26,626 nt of DNA from a virus: positions 1-26,626 of the IMG/VR virus record IMGVR_UViG_3300010885_008007; one strand, written 5' to 3'. Under the pieces are notes generated by a model that was not told where the DNA came from, searched no databases, and saw only the letters and a program-made list of their open reading frames with translations. Positions 13,502 through 22,106 of the stretch are shown here, piece after piece; position 1 is the stretch's first letter; the number at the start of each line of letters is the position of its first letter. The translations under genes and the position numbers were made by a program.

Positions 13502-13722
13502 TTACAAACACCTAATCTATGAGATCTAATAGCCTCGTTGCTTGTCTTGTAACCTTCTGAGCGCAACGCTTGTAAAATAACTCTTTGCGATACTTCCTTA
13601 GCCCAAGCTTCGGCTAATGCTTTTCTGTCTTCCTCCGGCATAGAGTCCACTAACTTTTGATAGTGACAAATACCGCCGTGAAGATCGTTATTTATTTTAC
13701 CTATCTTGTCTGCTAATCCCAT
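13486..13722 (-). CDS. Hypothetical protein with HTH-like C-terminus
   Basis: 78 residues from ATG 13722, preferred over 13752 because GGAGG lies six bases upstream while 13752 has none. The C-terminal half (SQRVILQALRSEGYKTSNEA, then IRSHRLGVCKC) resembles a helix-turn-helix followed by a CxC tail. It is the first gene after the late terminator. Function not recognised. Confidence 0.66.
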   Translation of the reverse strand: MGLADKIGKINNDLHGGICHYQKLVDSMPEEDRKALAEAWAKEVSQRVILQALRSEGYKTSNEAIRSHRLGVCKCPKT

Positions 13723-13757
13723 AATTGCCTCCGTAGGTAAATCGTAACTCATCTCAC

Positions 13758-13790
13758 ATAAAAAGAAAACCCCGCCGATTAAAGCGGGGC
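13758..13790 (-). terminator. Rho-independent terminator of the late operon
   Basis: On the minus strand CCCCGC pairs with GCGGGG (13784-13789 with 13770-13775) around an eight-base loop, followed by TTTTCTTTTT. It lies 15 nt after the holin-like gene and ends transcripts from the structural and lysis genes. Confidence 0.9.
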
Positions 13791-13805
13791 TTCTACCTTG
13801 AAAAG

Positions 13806-14048
13806 TTATTTAGTTTTTTTGTTGCTGGCTTTAGCCAATTTATCAACTTCAAGATCTACTATGTCTGCGACCTTGCCAAATGCTGGATCTTTCTTGTCCA
13901 TGGAACGGATCGCAGGAGAGATAACTCCAGCCCCAACAGCAGCAAGATACGCCTTAGGATCAGTAGAGCCAATTACCAACAAAGGTGTGATAGCGACTAG
14001 AACACCACGAGCGTAAGACTTCAAAATACTTATCATTTTCGGTGACAT
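13806..14048 (-). CDS. Holin-like membrane protein
   Basis: 80 residues from ATG 14048 (GGAGG nine bases upstream; the frame to 14084 overlaps the endolysin gene). Two hydrophobic stretches, GVLVAITPLLVIGS and AYLAAVGAGVISPAI, flank a short turn and are followed by a lysine-rich tail, as in small phage holins. Adjacent to the endolysin and last in the late operon. Holin function is inferred from size, membrane segments and position. Confidence 0.7.
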   Translation of the reverse strand: MSPKMISILKSYARGVLVAITPLLVIGSTDPKAYLAAVGAGVISPAIRSMDKKDPAFGKVADIVDLEVDKLAKASNKKTK

Positions 14049-14067
14049 ACTTTCTTGCCTCCTTAGT

Positions 14068-14538
14068 TTATTTTGGTCGAGCAACCGCCATAATTGTAGC
14101 GTAGCTACGCTTTTTGAGATAGTAACCGCCTCCGTTTGACTGGCTTCCTGATTTACCTGAACTCGTATTGCCTTCGTAGACTTGGATTGTTTTGAGAGTC
14201 TTATTGTGGCTCTTTACGATACCGACATGATCCGGCTGAGCGTCTGTGTCAAACTGATAGAACACTAGATCTCCGGCTTGAGCCTGACCTACGGAAACGA
14301 GTTGATTGTTCTTAGTTAAATACTTGAGCCAAGCATCGCAGCTTGCGTAGCCTTTAGGCTTGTCCGATACGCTCTTAATAGCGTCATTATCGAAGAACAT
14401 CTTAGAGGCGCTCATGGCGCACCAAGGTTGATTGTTCAAGCCAAACCATTTACCAAACTTAGTGTCGTTATCGCCTGTCTCGGCATAATCTAAATTAGAC
14501 TCACAAAGAGCCAGCAAGTTCTTGATATCTATCGTCAT
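14068..14538 (-). CDS. CHAP-domain endolysin
   Basis: 156 residues that are essentially one CHAP amidase/peptidase domain: C40 (QPWCAMSASKMF) as nucleophile, H104 (PDHVGIV) and E122 (VYEGNT) completing the catalytic set. No signal peptide and no separate cell-wall-binding domain, so export should depend on the adjacent holin. ATG 14538 overlaps the preceding stop (ATGA). Confidence 0.92.
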   Translation of the reverse strand: MTIDIKNLLALCESNLDYAETGDNDTKFGKWFGLNNQPWCAMSASKMFFDNDAIKSVSDKPKGYASCDAWLKYLTKNNQLVSVGQAQAGDLVFYQFDTDAQPDHVGIVKSHNKTLKTIQVYEGNTSSGKSGSQSNGGGYYLKKRSYATIMAVARPK

Positions 14539-14792
14539 GCGTTCACCTTCGATCTTCTAGTTTTATCGGTCGCTTTAAGAACCGCTACATCAGTAACCAG
14601 TTTATTGACTTGATCCTTCATAGATTGGCCTCCGTTCTCGTAAAGTTGATACTCAATACGAACCAATCGTATATCTTGAGCGGTCAATCTTTCGTCTAAT
14701 TTACGCCACATCTTGAACCCGGCGCTAGGCAAAACTACGGCTACTGCTATTAGTTGCGCCATAGACATCGCGCTATCAAGGGATATGTTCAT
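14535..14792 (-). CDS. Single-span membrane protein of the lysis cassette
   Basis: 85 residues with one hydrophobic segment near residues 10-28 (SMAQLIAVAVVLPSAGFKMW), then an amphipathic coiled-coil tail ending in basic residues. Directly precedes and overlaps the endolysin gene. A second holin, antiholin or spanin-like accessory is possible. No strong ribosome site was seen. Confidence 0.65.
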   Translation of the reverse strand: MNISLDSAMSMAQLIAVAVVLPSAGFKMWRKLDERLTAQDIRLVRIEYQLYENGGQSMKDQVNKLVTDVAVLKATDKTRRSKVNA

Positions 14793-14810
14793 GAGCGTAA
14801 TAGTAACAAA

Positions 14811-15038
14811 TTACAAAGTGGTTTGAGTCAATTTGTACCAAGTAGTACCGTTCCAATAAACCAGATGCTCAGAGTCAAGATCATAAAATATGTCTCCCTG
14901 ACGAGGATAAGGTGGAATATTGGTAGCAAAATCTACTACGGGTGCGGTGAACCGAGTCGCTGTTTCTAGTTTGCGAAGACGATCATAAATGTCTTGAGCG
15001 AAGCGCCGAAGATCGAGAGGCTGATTGATATATCCCAT
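14811..15038 (-). CDS. Small virion-associated protein
   Basis: 75 residues. The helical N-terminus (LRRFAQDIYDRLRKLE) is followed by a beta module PPYPRQGDIFYDLDSEHLVY then WNGTTWYKL, a motif repeatedly found at the ends of phage tail-fibre and minor tail proteins. Its start overlaps the preceding stop (TAATG). Probably an accessory of the fibre or hub. Confidence 0.65.
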   Translation of the reverse strand: MGYINQPLDLRRFAQDIYDRLRKLETATRFTAPVVDFATNIPPYPRQGDIFYDLDSEHLVYWNGTTWYKLTQTTL

Positions 15039-16135
15039 TAGAAACCCGTTCCGAAAGTCAGCGTAAGGGTAACGCGCTCTGGCCCATCTTCGCCCGGTTC
15101 AACAGTTAGACCTACTATGCGATAGATCTCGTCAATACCGTTAGGAAAACGGCTATCTTGAATGATAACTCTTGCGTCATATCCAACTTCGTAAGTGCCA
15201 AACTCTGGATCTACAAACGGCGGAGCTACTAATTTAAGAGTAGTTGGAGGATAGGCCTGAGCAATCACTTGGCCTTCTGCTAGATTATCAAGAACGCTCT
15301 GATCTGTGACATCTGAATAGTTAGCCTGATCCTCAAGAAGCGCCCAACCTTCATCAAATTTGACGGTATCTTGCGCTACTGAGATCAATTTGCCTTCGTT
15401 AGATCCAGCGCCGAGCGCATAGATAGTGTTGGCTGCGATAGATCCGTCTTCGGGATATTCGTACTCAGTAGTGTTACCAGCCGGGAACAACCAAACCGGT
15501 AAAGTCGCAGAGTCAATTCTTGGGTAATAAGTGTTAAAGGCTTTAGTAGGCAGCCCGGTGATCGGATCATAATAAACATCTATATGGAAATCGAACCCGT
15601 CTAACTGACGCGACAGATCTTGAATAGCGGAGAAGACTCCTTTAAGTTCGTAAGAATAAAAAGTTCGATCTACCAATACTCCGGAAGTAGTTTCGCCCTC
15701 GGTATTAAGAAGTACCCCAATGTCTCCGTTAGGAACGGCTTGCGCTTGAACAATAATGTCAGCAGCCACTTCAAGTTGATCTACTTGATTGTAATCTACA
15801 TCCGTGATAATTCTACGGCGTTCAAAATAAGACATAAACTCTCGAGCGTTAATGACCAATTTCTGTTCTTGGCTATTGTATGAACGCCCCCAGATAACTC
15901 CACCCCAGACCAGAATGCCGTTACGATCTACATAGATAGCGTTCTTCATTGGGATCGTGGCTTCGTCTACATTAAATTGAGCCGTGTTAATACCGGAAAT
16001 CAATAAGTGGCCTTGCCAGTTACCGGCTTGATTGAGTTGCTGAGTGAAAGAGACCCCGGTAAAAGGTAGCTCGGCAATAATCTCGTTAGTTACCAAATTG
16101 GCAATTAAGTAGCGATAAGTGGTTGTAACCGGCAT
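15038..16135 (-). CDS. Tail hub/baseplate-like minor tail protein (Gp37-like)
   Basis: 365 residues, beta-rich. Features are an N-terminal strand set (YRYLIANLVTNEIIAELPFT), NAIYVDRNGILVWGGVIWGR (about 65-84), a REFMSYFERRR segment, and a C-terminal PNGIDEIYRIVGLTVEPG. This resembles the Gp37-like hub proteins that follow the distal tail protein in actinophages. GAGGAGG lies immediately before ATG 16135. Expected at the tail tip, linking tube and fibres. Confidence 0.75.
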   Translation of the reverse strand: MPVTTTYRYLIANLVTNEIIAELPFTGVSFTQQLNQAGNWQGHLLISGINTAQFNVDEATIPMKNAIYVDRNGILVWGGVIWGRSYNSQEQKLVINAREFMSYFERRRIITDVDYNQVDQLEVAADIIVQAQAVPNGDIGVLLNTEGETTSGVLVDRTFYSYELKGVFSAIQDLSRQLDGFDFHIDVYYDPITGLPTKAFNTYYPRIDSATLPVWLFPAGNTTEYEYPEDGSIAANTIYALGAGSNEGKLISVAQDTVKFDEGWALLEDQANYSDVTDQSVLDNLAEGQVIAQAYPPTTLKLVAPPFVDPEFGTYEVGYDARVIIQDSRFPNGIDEIYRIVGLTVEPGEDGPERVTLTLTFGTGF

Positions 16136-16221
16136 TGCGCCTCCTCATTTGGCTCAACTCTGCTTCATCTACCGCGTCATCAATTGTTCGTGGAGACGGC
16201 TCTCGCGAGCAATCACCCTCG
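16136..16221. other. Short gap between tail genes
   Basis: Eighty-six bases with two small palindromes (CTCGTTACGAG near 16219-16229 and CTCTCGCGAG near 16200-16209) and the ribosome site of the next gene. No T-tract terminator and no convincing coding sequence. Confidence 0.4.
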
Positions 16222-16566
16222 TTACGAGGCGACAACCTCTACCCAAGCGAGATCTTCTTCGCTCCATGTGTAGAATTTGTCGTCTTGTGGCGCTGGAGCA
16301 GGAGCTTCCCAAATGTAACTATCTGCGTTTAGTGTCCAAGACTCATAAGGCTTTGGAGCTGCGAAGCCTGTGCCGTCAAATGTGTAGCCAATACCTGCGT
16401 AATTCTTGTGTAGTGCCTCTCCGCCTTCGCGGTTATTTACTCCGGCGTATGTGTTGTAAGAAGTCTGTACCCACTGACCGCCAAGATTAGTTTCGCACCA
16501 TTCGGCTGTATCGGCAACGATTACTTGCTCAACAATTCCGTCTACGACTTTAGCAAAATGTGACAT
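16222..16566 (-). CDS. Tail-associated protein of the KNYAGIGYTFD type
   Basis: 114 residues. It begins MSHFAKVVDGIVEQVIVADT and has HKNYAGIGYTFDGTGF, AAPKPYESWTLN and WEAPAPAPQDD then FYTWSEEDLAW. This pattern is familiar from small structural genes of aquatic phages, especially cyanophages. Probably a fibre chaperone or fibre subunit. TAATG overlap with the preceding gene. Confidence 0.72.
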   Translation of the reverse strand: MSHFAKVVDGIVEQVIVADTAEWCETNLGGQWVQTSYNTYAGVNNREGGEALHKNYAGIGYTFDGTGFAAPKPYESWTLNADSYIWEAPAPAPQDDKFYTWSEEDLAWVEVVAS

Positions 16567-16772
16567 TATTCTTTTTCCTTTTCTTCTCCATAAAGAACTG
16601 CTGTGTTAAGTAATTTTACATCACGCTTCGTCACGATCCCGCCTTTTTCATCTAACTGACCTTTGGCTTCTGCTTCGGTATCAGCAACTATGTGAACAAG
16701 CATGACTACTTCATAACTAAATAATCGAGTCATTTTATCTGTTTTGATAGGTATTACTTTTTTATCTGTCAT
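16566..16772 (-). CDS. Hypothetical small protein in fibre region
   Basis: 68 residues, mixed strand and helix (LFSYEVVMLVHIVADTEAEA), lysine/glutamate-rich tail. AAGGAG precedes ATG 16772. It may be a fibre-assembly factor by position only. Confidence 0.6.
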   Translation of the reverse strand: MTDKKVIPIKTDKMTRLFSYEVVMLVHIVADTEAEAKGQLDEKGGIVTKRDVKLLNTAVLYGEEKEKE

Positions 16773-16783
16773 TTGCCTTCTCC

Positions 16784-19303
16784 TTATGCTAAGTAACGAA
16801 CTATAACGATACCAGATCCACCTGTTCCGGAGATATTGGAGTTATTAGTAGTTGTGTTTGATCCACCACCACCACCTCCACCTGTACTCACGGTTCCTGC
16901 TATTCCAGCACTAGCATCTTTTAGCGCACCGGCGCCACCGCCACCTGTTCCGCCAGTTCCTTGCGTTCCTGAACCACCCGGGTTCCAAGCAGCCGCGCCA
17001 CCGCCACCGCCAGCATAAGAACCACTGACGCCTGTTGATGTTGCGACAGCCCAACTTGAATAAGTAGAGCTTCCATTTCCGCCATTTCCACCGTTAGATA
17101 CAGTCGCGTTTCCACCAGCGGCACTAGCGCCACCGCCACCGCCGCCGTGAAATGAGTTTGAAGTATCAATAAGTCCAGCGCCACCGCTATTGCCTTGTCC
17201 TGATGTTGGCGCTCCACCTGTCGTTGCGACAGGCTGACCAGCACCGCCACCGCCTGAACCGCCACTAGATCCATTGTTTGTAGCAGGAGTGTTCGAACTC
17301 GTTCTGGCACCACCAGCGCCACCACCTACTGCGGCAGTAAAAGAAATACCTGCGCCAGTAAATGTAGTATTTGTTCCGTTATTACCTTTGACTTCAAATG
17401 TCGAAACACTAGCGCCACCCGCTCCGATTGTCACGGTATAGTCTGAGGCAGTTAAAGAATTACTTGCGTTGTAAACCAAACCACCTGCGCCACCGCCACC
17501 AGCAGAGTTACAACCGCCACTAGCACCGCCAGCAATTGTTAAAACATCAGCAGATAATGACTGATTTGGAGTAAATGTTCCCGATGAAGTGAATGTGTGA
17601 TACCAATAATTTCCACTTCTAGTTATAGTTCCGCCGTAGGCTTTTGCCGTTGTGTATTTAACTATGACAATGCCTGAGCTACCGGGTGTCGCATTACCGT
17701 TATTCAATTCATAAGCACCACCGCCACCACCGCCACGATTTACAGTCGCAGCCGTAGCGTTTGTACCTTGCGAAGCGCCATTACCGCCAACGCCACTACC
17801 GCCTGTGCCTGACACGCCTGTGTAAACCGTACAACCACCACCGCCACCGCCATAAAAAAGCGAAGAACCTGAAATAGAACTAGCAATACCAATACCGCCA
17901 TTACCGCCAGTAGCACCGTTTGTTGCAGTACCACCAATACCACCAGCGCCACCACCGCCACCTGCTGCGGCTTGGTTAGGTGTAGCAAGACGACCACCGC
18001 CGCCACCTGCGTAACCGTATCCAGTAGCGCCATCTACATTGCCTTGTGTGGCAGCCGCACCACTCGTGGTTCCCGGAGCGGCTGTTGGCGTAGCTCCGCC
18101 GCCGCCTGAACCGCCTGTTGCGCCTGTGCCTGAATCAATACTGAAACCGCCACCGCCACCGCCGCCAATTGCGGTCAAACTACCTAGAACAGAATCAGAT
18201 CCATTTCCACCTTTAGCATTAACAACAGGAGCAGCGCCACCAGCGCCGACAGTCACGGTTGATACAGTAGATATTGAACGATTTGTTTGAATTAATACGC
18301 CGCCGCCGCCGCCACCACCTGCGTAATTAAGACCACCAGCGCCACCACCTGCTACGACTAATACATCAGCGACTACTGGATTGAGTGGAGTAAATGTTCC
18401 TGATGAAGTAAATGTGTGAGTGAAAACAAAACCGTTACGCGTGATTGTTCCGCCGATTGCTTGTAAAGGAAAGAACTCACCTGACGAAGTGAATGAGTGA
18501 ATTGTATTACCACCGGCTGTAGTTATAGTTCCACCTAATGCTTTTTGAGTAGTGCCTAGATAACTAGCTATGACAATTCCTGAACCACCGTTACCGCCAT
18601 TGACGCCAGCACCGCCGCCACCACCACCGCCACCGCCGCCGCCTCTATTAGCCGTACCCGGATTTCCATTTCCAAGTGATGTCGCACCAGCGCCGCCACC
18701 ACCTGCGCCACCTGCGCCCGGAGTTGCTAAATAACCAGCACCTCCGCCACCGCCAGCATAAGTTACTGATGAACCTGAAATAGATGATGAGACACCCGCG
18801 CCACCCGCGCCGCAAATCGCACCAGAACTATTGACACCAACCGCACCAGCGCCACCGCCGCTACCTTGTGGATACGCGCCGCCCGTAGCACCGCTACCAG
18901 TTCCGCCAGCGAAACCTTCGACAGGCGAATACGATCCAGCATTACCAGCGCCGCCGGCAAAATAATTCGTTCCGTCAAATGTGCCACCACCACCTGAGCC
19001 ACCAGCGATACCTACACCAGCGGTATAAGTAACACCTCTCGCTCCACCTGTTGATGTGATCGAACTAAATACAGAATTTGCTCCGCTAGTTACGCCGCCG
19101 TAAGTTCCTGAACCTCCAGCGCCGACAGTCACAGTGATTGGAACACCTGTTGTGACAGTTAATTGCGATGTTCTTAGACCACCAGCACCTGCGCCGCTAC
19201 CTGTATTATCGCCGCCACCGCCACCGCCAGCGACCACTAGATAATCAACAAGCAAACCACTAACTTTAGAAATACTTGACGCGATAACTCCAATAATTGG
19301 CAT
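16784..19303 (-). CDS. Glycine-rich triple-module adhesin / tail fibre
   Basis: 839 residues from ATG 19303 (AGGAG upstream and TAATG overlap; the frame to 19330 lies inside the preceding gene). Three modules of roughly 230 residues each start with DYLVVAGGGG or ADVLVVAGGG-type strands, pass through long glycine/serine/alanine tracts (up to 11 glycines in a row), and end with SGIVIVKY or a variant. Linkers repeat GGTITRxG, HTFTSSGTFTP. Such domains can form sandwiches of polyglycine-II helices, as in the T-even phage S16 adhesin. A receptor-binding role is likely. The coding DNA is made of CC/GCC-repeat-like stretches unlike the rest of the genome. Confidence 0.85.
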   Translation of the reverse strand: MPIIGVIASSISKVSGLLVDYLVVAGGGGGGDNTGSGAGAGGLRTSQLTVTTGVPITVTVGAGGSGTYGGVTSGANSVFSSITSTGGARGVTYTAGVGIAGGSGGGGTFDGTNYFAGGAGNAGSYSPVEGFAGGTGSGATGGAYPQGSGGGAGAVGVNSSGAICGAGGAGVSSSISGSSVTYAGGGGGAGYLATPGAGGAGGGGAGATSLGNGNPGTANRGGGGGGGGGGGAGVNGGNGGSGIVIASYLGTTQKALGGTITTAGGNTIHSFTSSGEFFPLQAIGGTITRNGFVFTHTFTSSGTFTPLNPVVADVLVVAGGGAGGLNYAGGGGGGGVLIQTNRSISTVSTVTVGAGGAAPVVNAKGGNGSDSVLGSLTAIGGGGGGGFSIDSGTGATGGSGGGGATPTAAPGTTSGAAATQGNVDGATGYGYAGGGGGRLATPNQAAAGGGGGAGGIGGTATNGATGGNGGIGIASSISGSSLFYGGGGGGCTVYTGVSGTGGSGVGGNGASQGTNATAATVNRGGGGGGAYELNNGNATPGSSGIVIVKYTTAKAYGGTITRSGNYWYHTFTSSGTFTPNQSLSADVLTIAGGASGGCNSAGGGGAGGLVYNASNSLTASDYTVTIGAGGASVSTFEVKGNNGTNTTFTGAGISFTAAVGGGAGGARTSSNTPATNNGSSGGSGGGGAGQPVATTGGAPTSGQGNSGGAGLIDTSNSFHGGGGGGASAAGGNATVSNGGNGGNGSSTYSSWAVATSTGVSGSYAGGGGGAAAWNPGGSGTQGTGGTGGGGAGALKDASAGIAGTVSTGGGGGGGSNTTTNNSNISGTGGSGIVIVRYLA
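16790..19245 (-). repeat. Three tandem glycine-rich modules
   Basis: Approximate module bounds on the DNA: 19245-18560, 18378-17655 and 17556-16790, separated by one or two FTSSGTFTP linkers. The modules differ internally, so the duplication is old or the protein constraint is only on composition. Confidence 0.7.
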
Positions 19304-19941
19304 TATGAAATATCTCCTATCACATACCAAAGATCCGTGGCTACTTTAATTAAAGTAGCAGAAGAATACTGAACGCGAAGTTTTGGAGCGATAGCCGAAG
19401 CTCCAGTCGAAGCAATAGTAGTAGTTCCTGCTGTGACCGCTTGTATAGTTACCTGACCTGCGCCTATTTGAATAAGGTTAATTTGTGTTCCGATAGGGTA
19501 CGCAACGCTGGCGTTAGTAGGAATAGAATATGTTTGTGCCGAGGCGTTAGAAGCTGTGACTAATTTACCATTATCTGTAAGAACAAAAGTATATGTAGTT
19601 CCGGTTTGGGCGTTTAAAGATAGATTGATAATAGGCGCTGTAAGAGTCTTATTGGTAAGAGTTTGAGCAGTAGTTAGATCCGCTGTGACGCTGGTATCAA
19701 TAGCAATAGTTCCGGTAGAAGTGATCGTTCCGCCTGTTAAACCTGTGCTTGCGACAACGCTAGTTACCGTTCCAGTTCCACCGAAATACGATAGTGATGT
19801 CCATGCGCTAGATCCGTTACCTATCTTGGCTTTATTGGTATCGCTCTCATAGCCCCACTCACCTGCGGATAAAGTCGGATTAGTTGAAGTCCATTGAGCA
19901 GCAGTTCCTCTGCGAATTTGAATTTGCGTTACTACCGCCAT
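19303..19941 (-). CDS. Tail fibre protein with Mtd-like N-terminus
   Basis: 212 residues. The N-terminal VVTQIQIRRGTAAQWTSTNP then LSAGEWGYESDTNKAKIGNG is the phage fibre/major-tropism-determinant N-terminal repeat used to anchor fibres. A glycine/threonine linker follows. The C-terminal 119 residues from TLTNKTLTAP are a beta domain shared with the fibre at 20195-21241. TAATG overlap with the preceding gene. Confidence 0.8.
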   Translation of the reverse strand: MAVVTQIQIRRGTAAQWTSTNPTLSAGEWGYESDTNKAKIGNGSSAWTSLSYFGGTGTVTSVVASTGLTGGTITSTGTIAIDTSVTADLTTAQTLTNKTLTAPIINLSLNAQTGTTYTFVLTDNGKLVTASNASAQTYSIPTNASVAYPIGTQINLIQIGAGQVTIQAVTAGTTTIASTGASAIAPKLRVQYSSATLIKVATDLWYVIGDIS

Positions 19942-20198
19942 TATGGTGTTCCTCCGTTAAAAGTCTGTGTTGCTGTGTCACTTGGGAAACCGCCTTGATA
20001 CGGAGCAATACTATCAAATACGCCAGCATCTATCTCGCTAACGGTAGAGGTCGCGGATACTTGTGTCCAAGCAGATCCGCTGTAAACCATTAGACCGGTG
20101 GTTGTGTTGTAATAAAGATCTCCGGCTCTAAGGGTAGGCGTAGATATAGCCGTTGCCGAAGACGGAACATTAGTAGGAGTTAAGGCTTGGCGACTCAT
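19941..20198 (-). CDS. Small fibre-associated protein
   Basis: 85 residues. It contains TLRAGDLYYNTTTGLMVYSG then SAWTQVS, the short GDLYYNT...YSGSAW module found in tail fibres. ATGA overlap with the upstream fibre gene. Probably a structural accessory. Confidence 0.7.
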   Translation of the reverse strand: MSRQALTPTNVPSSATAISTPTLRAGDLYYNTTTGLMVYSGSAWTQVSATSTVSEIDAGVFDSIAPYQGGFPSDTATQTFNGGTP

Positions 20199-21241
20199 GC
20201 TATATCGCCAACCACAAGCCAGTTATTGGTAGAGGTTTGTATTGCGGTAGCAGTCGAATATTGAGCGCGTAGTTTAGGAGCAGAAGCCGTAGCTCCGGTT
20301 GATATTACCGTGACACCACCCGCGCCTTGAATAGTCACTTGACCCGCTCCAAGCTGCGCTAAGTTGATTTGCGCACCCACAGGATAATTGACAGAGGAGT
20401 TAAGCGCAATAGTAGTAGCGATAGCAGAAGCGTTAGTTTGTGTGACAAGCGCTCCATTATCGGATAGAACGGTTGTGTAAGTGGTTCCAGTTTGGGCGTT
20501 GATCCCCACATTTATTTTAGGCGCGGTCAAAGTCTTATTAGTCAGCGTCTCTGTTCCCGTTAGCGTGGCTAAAGTAGAAGGGAATGTGTTTGTTCCGCTT
20601 GTTAGATCTTTATTAGTCATCACCTGAGCGGTAGTTAGATCCGCAGTTACAGCCGTATTGATAGATAGAGTCACAGCCCCGGCGCTGCCACCTCCGCTTA
20701 ATCCTGTGCCGGCTGTTACTGAAGTTATATCTCCGGGATTAGAAGGAACATTAGAAGTTACTTCTACGCGAAGATCAGTTATGTTTCCTGAGTTAATTGA
20801 CAATACAGCAGCGCCTACCAGTACCTCGGCGAGAGCAATTGAGTTAGCAGGAGTAGCAGGAATAGTCGGTGACGCGTTAGGAGTTCCAGCGATCACTTGA
20901 TAGACCACATTGTCCAAAGCTCCGCTATAAAAAGAGTCGTTTACGGTCGCGCAAATTAGATCTTTACGAGGCAAAGTAGCGTTTGCGGTAGTGATAGTCA
21001 AAGTTACGGGAGCATCGTTATAGGCTACATAAACACCCATATCTGGCTGCGTTGTTCCTACGATAGCAGCCCAGCCGTCAGCAACGATTACGGTCATACC
21101 GACAGGAGAGTTGGCGGTGACTGCCATTGAAGACATATTGATAACGCCGGTAGTAGCCCACAAAGCCTGATTAGTCAGGCGATCATTCTCAGCTGGATGC
21201 GATCCGTTCTGTAACCAACTTGGTGGTAAGTGAAGTGTCAT
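20195..21241 (-). CDS. Minor tail / fibre protein
   Basis: 348 residues. The N-terminal half (LPPSWLQNGSHPAENDRLTN, then a beta domain with VADGWAAIVG and LPRKDLICATVND) resembles tail-attached fibre bases of actinophages. The C-terminal 117 residues repeat the domain of the 19303-19941 product. A threonine/serine-rich hinge (ITSVTAGTGLSGG) separates them. AGGAGAG precedes ATG 21241, seven bases after the previous gene. Confidence 0.8.
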   Translation of the reverse strand: MTLHLPPSWLQNGSHPAENDRLTNQALWATTGVINMSSMAVTANSPVGMTVIVADGWAAIVGTTQPDMGVYVAYNDAPVTLTITTANATLPRKDLICATVNDSFYSGALDNVVYQVIAGTPNASPTIPATPANSIALAEVLVGAAVLSINSGNITDLRVEVTSNVPSNPGDITSVTAGTGLSGGGSAGAVTLSINTAVTADLTTAQVMTNKDLTSGTNTFPSTLATLTGTETLTNKTLTAPKINVGINAQTGTTYTTVLSDNGALVTQTNASAIATTIALNSSVNYPVGAQINLAQLGAGQVTIQGAGGVTVISTGATASAPKLRAQYSTATAIQTSTNNWLVVGDIA

Positions 21242-21248
21242 TTCTCTC

Positions 21249-22106
21249 CTAAATGTAGGCTGATTGCCATTCTACCGTAGCGTAAGTTTCATCAATGACC
21301 GTAGAGTCACCCTCAAGGGTAAAGATCGAGTTCCCCGGAGGAGCTGCGAACCAAGTACCCGTAAGCAAAAGATTACGCGCCGATACGCCGTTAAGTGTAA
21401 TCAATTTATTGTAAAGATCAACGACAAGCACATCAGATCCGGTCATAGCGACATCGAAGTAAAGATAGTTATCCGTAGTCTCGTTGCCCAAAATTGGATT
21501 AGTGATTGGGCCATAAAGAGTAATCAAAGGATAGGCGGTATACCAGCCATTGTTAGAGACCGTAGTGGTCTTGACCAAAGTAGCCGGATCGTAGACCAAA
21601 TTGTAAACACGGTTGTAGACACGCCCGGTAGGTTGGAGATACTGTAAAAGAGCAGTTTGAGTGTTTGTATTGAAATAAGCCGGATTAGGGCAAAAGAAAT
21701 CTACCTTGCCAACAATATATCCATAAGTGTAATTTGGGTCTACGCTGGCTTGAAAGTTACGAACTCGAGCATTAATAACTTGAGTTCCCGCGTCACCCGA
21801 CAATTGGAAATAAAGAGGAGTTGTGCCAAAGGTTTGAGGCAATAGCGCTCGCTGAATGACATTGAAATTCTCTTGAGCCGTAGCGGTCTCAGTTCCCAAA
21901 CACAGAAAGATTATGCTAATAGTTCTGGAAGCTAGAAAGTCTCTACCTGAAAACATACCGTCAGCATAACCTCGGTTATCGTCTTGGCTTCTAATACCCG
22001 GAATCGCCTCAAGACCGTCTACTGATTGGATTTGATACGGAGATCCCGCACCGCCAAAAACTAGATTGTTAAAAGAAAACGAGTATTGAGCAATTAATGT
22101 TGTCAA
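21249..22106 (-). CDS. Distal tail (Dit)-like protein
   Basis: 285 residues. The start is TTG 22106, overlapping the tape-measure stop. The N-terminal beta domain (AQYSFSFNNLVFGG...YQIQSVDGLEAIPGIRSQD) and middle SGRDFLASRTISIIFLCLG, then RVRNFQASVDPNYTYGYIVG match Dit/minor tail proteins that follow the tape measure in siphoviruses. A C-terminal carbohydrate-module-like beta region follows. It forms the ring that joins tube to hub. Confidence 0.82.
   Translation of the reverse strand: MTTLIAQYSFSFNNLVFGGAGSPYQIQSVDGLEAIPGIRSQDDNRGYADGMFSGRDFLASRTISIIFLCLGTETATAQENFNVIQRALLPQTFGTTPLYFQLSGDAGTQVINARVRNFQASVDPNYTYGYIVGKVDFFCPNPAYFNTNTQTALLQYLQPTGRVYNRVYNLVYDPATLVKTTTVSNNGWYTAYPLITLYGPITNPILGNETTDNYLYFDVAMTGSDVLVVDLYNKLITLNGVSARNLLLTGTWFAAPPGNSIFTLEGDSTVIDETYATVEWQSAYI

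Larger units (their letters stand above)
19303..20548 (-). repeat. Paralogous fibre C-terminal domain, two copies
   Basis: The copies lie at 19303-19662 and 20195-20548 and encode domains of 119 and 117 residues. Both start TLTNKTLTAP and share NAQTGTTYT, INL-Q-GAGQVTIQ, APKLR-QYS and end VIGDIS or VVGDIA. Confidence 0.85.

Noticed and set aside
16086-16235. A 49-codon minus-strand frame starting TTG 16235
   Set aside because: It contains a plausible stretch (TIDDAVDEAELSQMRRRNAG), but it has no ribosome site, uses a weak start and runs 50 nt into the hub gene; too little support.
16836-18290. Plus-strand proline-rich open frames opposite the glycine-rich gene (for example 16836-17018 and 18039-18290)
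   Set aside because: They are the mirror of glycine codons (GGN gives NCC) and lack ribosome sites and domains.
17000-18700. Short CC/GCC-rich repeats resembling a CRISPR or satellite array
   Set aside because: Spacing is irregular and in frame with glycine codons; no constant repeat with unique spacers.
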